This document shows positions 58,216 through 64,000 of a stretch of DNA of 64,000 nucleotides, one piece after another. The stretch lies in contig NZ_AP025476.1 in assembly GCF_024347415.1 (NCBI RefSeq), forward strand, positions 1,860,001-1,924,000, in the 5' to 3' direction. The translations under genes were made by a program, and so were the position numbers. Position 1 is the first letter of the stretch. Each line of letters starts with the position of its first letter. The notes beneath the pieces were generated by a model. The model was not told the DNA's origin, searched no databases, and saw nothing but the letters and a program-made list of their open reading frames with translations. The DNA comes from Vibrio crassostreae. GTDB taxonomy: Bacteria > Pseudomonadota > Gammaproteobacteria > Enterobacterales > Vibrionaceae.

Positions 58216-60522
58216 TTATTCGGAACGACCAGCCCATATGGTTCGAGTTAACCAAGGAATTTCAATTTTCTGTTCCCCTTCTCCGCATGTCGCTTTCCCT
58301 CTTATTTTCACGTCTCGCTTCGTTAAGTCATTGGTAAGATAGTCACGCAAAAGAATGGCCACTTCCTTGTAATGTTCTGTTTCAACCGTTCCTCCGTTTA
58401 TACCGCCATATTTAAATGCGAAGGCATCACCTGTGATATCAGAGGCATCACTACTTCCATCATCCACTTTAAATAGAGGAAATGTTTCAGGAATTTCAAA
58501 TGTACAAGCCATTGGTGTTCTTGAGATTAATGTACTGTCCCTTACTTCAACCTTATATGCCCAGACACTGATTGGGTATTCATTGAACATTTGTGGAATT
58601 ATTTTAGGGTAGTCAGTTATCCCTACTGGACGCGATTGCCAATATGACGGGTCACTAGTATCTGTTATCTCTTTTTCACCGACTTGAATAATATAATAGT
58701 AATTATCTAAAGCGTCGGTAACCGTTATTTGAGCTGAGTCGCTAATAGGCTCACCTTCCGAAGTGATTTTAGTAGCTGTAATTGAGAAAGGACCTCCAGT
58801 TTCATTGCCTGTTGCAGCCCCCGTATTCGCCACAGTAACATTTGTTGGATTTGAAGAAGTCCAACTTACTGCAGGGTCGGTAGTGACATCTTGATGGCTG
58901 CTATCCGAAAAAAATGCTGTTGCAATAAATTGCTGTGTTAGTCCCTTTGTTATGCTCGCTGATGATGGGGTAACTTGTAAAGAGGTGAGAACTGTGGGTG
59001 TTACCGTCAGTTCGGCTATAGCTGATATCGACGTAAGACTGTCCATAGCTGTTACAACAACAGTGCCTTCAGATTCTCCTTTGGTTTTTCCTTTGCTGCC
59101 GAGAATGTTGCTGATGGTGGCGATGTCTGAATCATCAGTCATCCAATCGACGCTTTCAGTCACATCTATTATTGTGCTATCGGACATCGTTGCCGTTGCA
59201 GTGAACTGCTTAGACAGTCCGATGGGAGTACTTTCAATTGATGGAGTCACTTGAAGGCTCGACACTGTCGCATTAGTAACCGTTAATTGTGCGCTATCTT
59301 GATATGTTTGACCGTTCACGATGCCTGTTGCAGTGATAGTCACTGGACCACCCACTGCATGGCCTGTCGCTTTCCCTTTTGTCGCCGTGTCATTACTGAC
59401 ACTGGCGGTGTTATTGTTCGATGACGTCCAACTCACGTTAGCATTAGAGGTGACGTCAAGGACGCGTCCATTTGACAGCGTTACTTTTGCGATGAAGTCT
59501 TGACTTAAACCGTTAGGTATCGAAGCCGTTTCAGGTGTCACGTGAAATTCTGTGACAACGGCATCGGTAATAGTGAGGGTGCCACTGTCGGTGTATGTCG
59601 TCCCCTCGACATCAATCGATGCGGAGATGGTGGCAGGGGCGTTCGCTGGGCTTACGCCTTTACCCGTCGCTATCCCTTTGGTGCCTACATCATCGCTGAC
59701 TAGTGCGGTGCTTGGGCTATCTGAGCTCCATGTGGCAAGCTCAGTCACATCTTGAGTGGTATTGTCGGTCATTACCACTTCTGCTGTGAACTGTTGTTCT
59801 AGTCCAACCGGTACTGATGCGCTGACCGGAGTGACTTCCAATCGAGCGACGGTGGTATCGCTGACCGTTAGGGTCGCGGTGTCAGACAAAGTGACGCCAT
59901 TAACCGTTCCTTCTGCCTTGACGGTGGTCGTGCCTCTGTCGACGGATTGCGCTAAGCCTTTATCGGTGCCATTGCTGATGGTGGCCACACCCACTTTGGT
60001 GCTCGACCACGTTAACGCTGTATTGGTGGTGACGTCAATTACGCGACCGTCAGACATTAATACGTCCGCACGATAAGCTTGCGTTAAGCCTTTCACCAAC
60101 GTTTTGGTCTTTGGTGTGACGGTGAGTGATACCGCCATCGCATCGGAGACGGTGATGGTCGCTGTATCAGAGATGGTGGTCCCATCATTATTGGTACCCA
60201 GTGCGATAATGGTGACTGTGCCGGTGGTGAGGCCTGTCACCAAACCTTGCTCATCGATAAATGCGACGGTATCGTCACTGGATGACCAGGTAAGGAAGCT
60301 GTCGGTGGTGACACGAACAATTTGACCGTTTTCTAATATCGCGTCAGCTTGCAACTGTTGCGTCAATCCCACAGGGATATCGGCAGTTTTGGGGGTCACC
60401 GCGAGTGACTCCGCTTTATGTGACCAACCTCCGGGTACATCCAGTAGTCCATCATTTCCGTTATTACACCCGGCCAATAATACCGTGCATAACGAGAGGG
60501 CATAGACCAATAATCGCTTCAT
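58216..60522 (-). CDS. Surface lipoprotein with six BIG2 Ig-like domains
   Basis: A 768-residue lipoprotein. Lipobox LAGC with C19 as the lipidated residue. Residues about 38-610 are six repeats of about 93 residues of the bacterial Ig-like (Big_2) family: each has the VTP...GLTQQF start, a DVT..., WSS... middle and a TITVSDA-type end. They differ from one another, unlike the adhesin repeats. Residues 611-768 are a unique C-terminal domain with two cysteines (MACTFEIPE, KATCGEGE) that may form a disulphide; I recognise no family for it. It begins 1 bp after the OmpA stop. A surface or adhesin role is inferred from the invasin-like architecture. Confidence 0.85.
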   Translation of the reverse strand: MKRLLVYALSLCTVLLAGCNNGNDGLLDVPGGWSHKAESLAVTPKTADIPVGLTQQLQADAILENGQIVRVTTDSFLTWSSSDDTVAFIDEQGLVTGLTTGTVTIIALGTNNDGTTISDTATITVSDAMAVSLTVTPKTKTLVKGLTQAYRADVLMSDGRVIDVTTNTALTWSSTKVGVATISNGTDKGLAQSVDRGTTTVKAEGTVNGVTLSDTATLTVSDTTVARLEVTPVSASVPVGLEQQFTAEVVMTDNTTQDVTELATWSSDSPSTALVSDDVGTKGIATGKGVSPANAPATISASIDVEGTTYTDSGTLTITDAVVTEFHVTPETASIPNGLSQDFIAKVTLSNGRVLDVTSNANVSWTSSNNNTASVSNDTATKGKATGHAVGGPVTITATGIVNGQTYQDSAQLTVTNATVSSLQVTPSIESTPIGLSKQFTATATMSDSTIIDVTESVDWMTDDSDIATISNILGSKGKTKGESEGTVVVTAMDSLTSISAIAELTVTPTVLTSLQVTPSSASITKGLTQQFIATAFFSDSSHQDVTTDPAVSWTSSNPTNVTVANTGAATGNETGGPFSITATKITSEGEPISDSAQITVTDALDNYYYIIQVGEKEITDTSDPSYWQSRPVGITDYPKIIPQMFNEYPISVWAYKVEVRDSTLISRTPMACTFEIPETFPLFKVDDGSSDASDITGDAFAFKYGGINGGTVETEHYKEVAILLRDYLTNDLTKRDVKIRGKATCGEGEQKIEIPWLTRTIWAGRSE

Positions 60523-60523
60523 G

Positions 60524-61636
60524 TTATTTCCCCTCTGTTGATTCGTTCATCGTCGGCGTGTTGTCGATGACTTGCTGTGTTTCGTGAATGGTGGTGTCAA
60601 ACAAAACTTCCACACGGCGGTTCATTGCTCGACCTTCTTTGGTGTCATTTGGTGCAACAGGGTGGCTTTCCCCCATACTAATCACAGTGAGGCGTGAGGT
60701 GTCGATACCGTTATCCGTTAGATAGTTTGCGACAGTCTGTGCTCGGCGCTCAGATAGGCGTTGATTGTAATCTTCGCGACCGGAGGCATCAGTGTGGCCC
60801 TCGATACGAATGGTGTCGTCTGGGTAGGATTGAAGTTGGTCAACCAACAAGTCGAGTGACGCATGACTTTGCAGCTTGGATGAATCAAAGCCAAATAAAG
60901 ACTCGGCATTCAAGGACAATGGCTTGTCGACCGTAACGTAGCGAGGCGGAACCACTGGTGGCGTTTCAGTCGTCGGTGGTCTATTAACCACAGGAGCCAG
61001 TTGACCAAAGTGGTACGTTAGCCCAAGCGAGGTGAAATGCAAATCGGCTTGGTCGACATCATTATCGCCAATGCCGTCGATGAACTGGTATTCACCGCGC
61101 AGCGACCAACGTTGAGAGAGACGATAGCTCATGCCCACGGACGCCATCACATTCCACTGATGGCTGTCTATGTCGTCTGGCATTGGAGAGAAATCTTTCT
61201 CAATGGATTGGTAGGCACCGCCGAGGCGAGTGAAGACATCCCAACGCTCCGTGAGTGGTAGGCTGAGTTTCATGGCAATTTCGCCACCATAGACGTCGGC
61301 GCCCACTTTTCCTGCATTATAGTGTGCGCTTGGTGAGCCATAAGACGTTATGCCACCTTCCAGTGCGAACCAATGATTGAATTGATAACCGCCATAGGCA
61401 CCAAAACCCATGGTGTCATCCGTACAATCTAGCGCATCGTCACCGCACGCATCTTGATACGCGGTCCAGCCGACACGACCACCTAAGTAGAAATGACCAT
61501 TTTGGTAAGGAGGAAGCGAGGAGGCCGTTTCTGATGTTAAGTCAGCATCGCCGGAGGGCGATGAAAGTTCGGCCTGAACGGGCGTTCCCAACGCCACACC
61601 GATGACGGCAAACAAATATGGAAACGCTAGTTTCAT
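60524..61636 (-). CDS. OmpA-family outer-membrane protein
   Basis: A 370-residue protein. Signal peptide residues 1-22 (GVALGTPVQA). Residues about 45-213 are an eight-stranded OmpA beta-barrel (HFYLGGRVGWTAYQ; FTSLGLTYHFG at the end), with two cysteines in an early loop. A proline-rich hinge (PPTTETPPVVPPR) leads to the OmpA C-terminal peptidoglycan-binding domain (about 240-350; GHTDASGREDYNQRLSERRA). It is the first gene of a two-gene operon with the Ig-like lipoprotein, 1 bp apart. Confidence 0.9.
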   Translation of the reverse strand: MKLAFPYLFAVIGVALGTPVQAELSSPSGDADLTSETASSLPPYQNGHFYLGGRVGWTAYQDACGDDALDCTDDTMGFGAYGGYQFNHWFALEGGITSYGSPSAHYNAGKVGADVYGGEIAMKLSLPLTERWDVFTRLGGAYQSIEKDFSPMPDDIDSHQWNVMASVGMSYRLSQRWSLRGEYQFIDGIGDNDVDQADLHFTSLGLTYHFGQLAPVVNRPPTTETPPVVPPRYVTVDKPLSLNAESLFGFDSSKLQSHASLDLLVDQLQSYPDDTIRIEGHTDASGREDYNQRLSERRAQTVANYLTDNGIDTSRLTVISMGESHPVAPNDTKEGRAMNRRVEVLFDTTIHETQQVIDNTPTMNESTEGK

Positions 61637-61659
61637 AATAATACCTATGTGCTTTTATT

Positions 61660-61678
61660 GTTAATCGTTTTCATTATT
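61660..61678 (-). promoter_or_regulatory. Weak Fur-like box upstream of the OmpA operon
   Basis: On the minus strand AATAATGAAAACGATTAAC agrees with the 19-bp Fur consensus at 14 positions by eye, about 25 bp before the ATG. Pattern match only. Confidence 0.25.
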
Positions 61679-61827
61679 CCATCCATGGAGGACACGTCAG
61701 ATTGGAACTGGCGTCATCGTCGTTAAGCAAAGTCAGTAAAATTTATTTACTCTGGTTTTAGAAAACACAGAACCCGTCACCATGATGATAACTTAAGCTA
61801 TTTCAAAGAGGTGTTATGTTTTAAGCA

Positions 61828-62185
61828 CTAGTCAATTTGAATAAAACGCCAAAATAGCGCAACTCCTCCTTCAGCCAACATTTCCAAAAGTCGTATTTTG
61901 TCTACACGCTTCGAAAAATCTGTTGCTTCTCGACTAGCCCTTTATTGTCTTCCGTTTTTTTGCTTCTTTAAGCAGTTCAGAGATAATTGTTTCAAGCCGC
62001 GCTGCTTTAGCGTCATCAAAACCTTCAAACATCTATGCCTCGAAGTGTGTTTAAATGTACTTTTTACTATCTTTCTCAAGGGAGTTTTTGGTTAATTCTA
62101 GTATTGTTGACTTACCAGAACCCCAATTACAAAAAAAACCAACATTAATTGGCATTAGTTCTTTTTCAGTAACTAGGCCCTTGAT
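61828..62185 (-). pseudogene. Fragment of a KAP-family P-loop NTPase gene (QatA-like)
   Basis: Reading the minus strand from 62185 gives a peptide with VGFF-C-NWGSGKSTILELT, a Walker A motif of the KAP NTPase type with its first Gly changed to Cys. TAA (after KKYI) and TAG (in FEA-stop-MFEGF, where families have Trp) break the frame. MFEGFDDAKAARLETIISEL then matches the conserved segment after Walker A. After KKRKTI the frame shifts, and the other frame reads ATDFSKRVDKIRLLEMLAEGG. Two nonsense changes plus a frameshift mark a dead remnant of about 120 codons. The FEGFDDAK segment is like that of QatA, the ATPase of the Qat defence system, but other KAP proteins cannot be excluded. Confidence 0.7.
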
Positions 62186-62371
62186 TTATTATGCTGTTTC
62201 ATTAAATTAATAAAATCAATTGAAGATTTCTTATCTGACTATATCAGCACTCCTTATTAGGTTTTGTATATTGTGCTTTAGCGTATAAATTCATTTATTG
62301 GGAATGTAAATAAGTGAAAATCACTAATTAAATAATAGAAGCAACGTTTCAGCATCCGAAAGTACAGATGG

Positions 62372-62560
62372 CTACAATTTGTTAGATTTTTCACCATCAT
62401 CAACCCTAATACTCCTCATCGTTGCTTTATTAAAAGGCACTTTATACCTAAAGACGAAGTAACCGATACCTATTACAATATCAACGATCAATAGGAAAAC
62501 ACCTAAGCCAGAAAGCAAAAAGTTCGTATTTTCATTGACCCAATTTAGAGCTTGACCCAA
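62372..62560 (-). CDS. Small membrane protein or gene remnant
   Basis: A 62-residue frame with TTG start (GGGATG lies upstream) and a single long hydrophobic stretch (FLLSGLGVFLLIVDIVIGIGYFVF) followed by a basic tail. It lies just upstream of the KAP pseudogene on the same strand, in AT-rich DNA. An in-frame TGA is five codons upstream, so it may be either a real small gene or the end of a decayed one. Not recognised. Confidence 0.4.
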   Translation of the reverse strand: MGQALNWVNENTNFLLSGLGVFLLIVDIVIGIGYFVFRYKVPFNKATMRSIRVDDGEKSNKL

Positions 62561-63157
62561 ATCTACATCCCATCAAATTACGAGCCAATTTTGTAAGACT
62601 CTCATACACTTGTCAAAGACGTATAGAAGTTGATTAATTACTATCAAATCAAGTCACCTTCTGTGCTGCCTTCTACTACGCGTGAGAATTTCATAATCAA
62701 ACAATTTTCTTTCAATCATTCTACTGATAAGATCATAACAAGGAATGTCACAAGTAAAATAACAATTGAAATAAAATTTATTTCAATTTGTTATTAAAAT
62801 TCAAAAAGGAAGAGCCTAAATTAGTGTCGTTTCGGTTTCGATATCAAGTTTTTTTTAATCTTACGCGCTGTGTTTAGGCTATGTTACAACCGGCAATTTC
62901 TGTCTATGATAGGACAGGAAAGGCAACGCAATACAATTAAACATTTTAATAGAAGAGAGAATTGAACTGAATTGAGCGTTCTGATCGTCAACATCTATAC
63001 TTTCATTGGTTTGTGTCAATAGAAGAAATTGTAGACGTGAGCGATTGACAAGTTAAAGAGGTGGTCAAAAGTAAGCATACTTGTGGCTGAGGAAAGATTA
63101 TGAATGAAGTATTTTATTAAGCTAGTTTTGGAACAATTTGAGGGAGGTATAGATATA
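62561..63157. other. AT-rich gene-free stretch
   Basis: About 600 bp with no convincing gene on either strand. It contains only weak features, such as CTGTC...GACAG near 62900. The base composition matches the flanking accessory genes more than the rest of the window. Confidence 0.5.
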
Positions 63158-64000
63158 ATGAAATTTTCTGAATATTTATTGAGAAACCGTAAAAAGTTCA
63201 AATATAACCAACAAGAGATGACTGTACAGTTATCATTATTAGATGATGAATTTAAAGATTTGAGTGTAGTCACATATAGTCGTTGGGAGTGTAATGTTAA
63301 TGTCCCAGTCATAAGAAAGATATTGAAGATACTCATATTTTTCAAAGAAAATATTTTTGATTTTTATATTACTACATCATTCAAACCATCGTTGGTAGAA
63401 GTAAAAGCTTTTAATCGGTTTCTATCTTATAATCATTACTTTAACGATTATTGGGCGTTATTTTCATACAATTCGGAAGACTATCCTGTTTTTACTAAAC
63501 ATGGTCGAGACGACCCATTTCCGGACACAGAGAAGATACAAACAAGCCTTAGGAAGTTTTTACACATTGAAAATTTGCCAAGAAAATCATCTAACGAAAA
63601 GATACATTTGCAAAAAGTTGGAGTTATGACGCTTTTAACTTGTAAAAGTAGGCAAGGAGAATTGCTTGCTCATAGTGGATGGGTTTTGGTTCCTTTTAGT
63701 AGAAGGGCTGTCGTCGCTAACAGTCTTTTGAATGGAGGTGAGGATATAATACCTATACAAGAAAAGTTAATGACATCAAACGCAGAAATAACAGAGCCAT
63801 TAATCATGATGATGCGCCCTATTCTTCACTTTAGTCGCGCATGGTTTGACTTCGTTTTGGAAAAAATCATATCAACATTACTTATCAATCCAAATATAGT
63901 CGAAATTATGATACCTACTGTTTCAATTGATAACAGCAAAGAAATGTTAAACTTTGGATTTAGTATTGTAGGAACCGAAAATTCAGCAAAAAACTTAAAG
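63158..64000 (+). CDS. HTH (XRE-like) domain protein, partial at right edge
   Basis: 281 codons are open to the window end. GGGAGG lies 10 nt upstream of ATG 63158. Residues 1-60 look like an XRE-type helix-turn-helix (MKFSEYLLRNRKKFKYNQQEMT, VTYSRWECNVNVPVIRKIL). The rest is not clearly a known domain; the C-terminal part visible (IVEIMIPTVSIDNSKEMLNFGFSIVG) resembles the end of a GNAT acetyltransferase fold. The gene is distinctly AT-rich compared with the core genes, pointing to horizontal transfer. Confidence 0.6.
   Translation, partial: MKFSEYLLRNRKKFKYNQQEMTVQLSLLDDEFKDLSVVTYSRWECNVNVPVIRKILKILIFFKENIFDFYITTSFKPSLVEVKAFNRFLSYNHYFNDYWALFSYNSEDYPVFTKHGRDDPFPDTEKIQTSLRKFLHIENLPRKSSNEKIHLQKVGVMTLLTCKSRQGELLAHSGWVLVPFSRRAVVANSLLNGGEDIIPIQEKLMTSNAEITEPLIMMMRPILHFSRAWFDFVLEKIISTLLINPNIVEIMIPTVSIDNSKEMLNFGFSIVGTENSAKNLK

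Noticed and set aside
63016..63345. Minus-strand frame of 109 codons near the right edge
   Set aside because: Overlaps the start of the HTH gene, which has a good ribosome site and an XRE-like motif; the minus frame is an AT-rich shadow.
1..64000. tRNA or rRNA genes, integrase genes, insertion sequences
   Set aside because: I looked for cloverleaf elements, rRNA stretches and transposase motifs and found none that I could support.

Overview
The window looks like chromosomal DNA from a marine Vibrio (gammaproteobacterium), probably near the Splendidus group. This rests on gene content: a VF530-family protein, a DUF2750 protein, an acnD-prpF type methylcitrate operon, several c-di-GMP proteins and a giant VCBS-repeat adhesin. 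Species is inference; no rRNA or tRNA gene is present to test it.

Region 1 (1-21.9 kb) is a surface-adhesion locus. A minus-strand gene that runs off the left edge encodes the first 6,497 residues of a giant, very acidic adhesin. Its N-terminus resembles the LapA retention module and carries a TAAG motif (residues 93-96), the site that the LapG periplasmic protease cuts in LapA-type adhesins. It is followed by two cadherin/Ig-like domains, one divergent VCBS domain and then 57.95 copies of a 312-bp (104-residue) VCBS repeat with no difference that I can see. Divergent from it are a TolC-family outer-membrane protein and an OmpA-family lipid-free peptidoglycan-binding protein, the usual partners of type I secreted adhesins. 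The ABC/HlyD exporter and LapD/LapG are not in the window.

Region 2 (21.9-30.3 kb) holds a DUF2750 protein, a TPR-GGDEF diguanylate cyclase, queC and queE (queuosine precursor synthesis), a Cof-type HAD phosphatase, an exported NUDIX domain fused to a PAP2 membrane domain that has lost its catalytic histidines, an acetyltransferase, a glycine-zipper lipoprotein and a small exported protein whose ribosome-binding site lies inside a hairpin.

Region 3 (30.3-39.5 kb) is the methylcitrate cycle operon for propionate use, transcribed right to left: gntR regulator, prpB, prpC, acnD, prpF, prpE. Palindromes of the form TTGTCGACAA lie upstream of gntR and are the likely operators.

Region 4 (39.7-50.3 kb) has two HD-GYP phosphodiesterase-type proteins flanking a tripartite tricarboxylate transporter (tctC, tctB, tctA), a TauE/SafE exporter, a small membrane protein and a VF530-family protein. 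Region 5 (50.3-57.1 kb) is zwf-pgl-gnd (oxidative pentose phosphate pathway), with a perfect FNR-type box upstream of zwf, and a DcuS/DcuR (CitA/CitB)-type two-component pair that may control the nearby carboxylate transporter.

Region 6 (57.1-64 kb) holds two orphan terminator-like hairpins, an OmpA protein co-transcribed with a lipoprotein of six Ig-like domains, and then an AT-rich stretch. The latter contains the wreck of a KAP-family P-loop NTPase gene (similar in motif to QatA of the Qat anti-phage system), a small membrane ORF and the start of an HTH-domain gene cut by the right edge. This end looks like a degraded accessory island.
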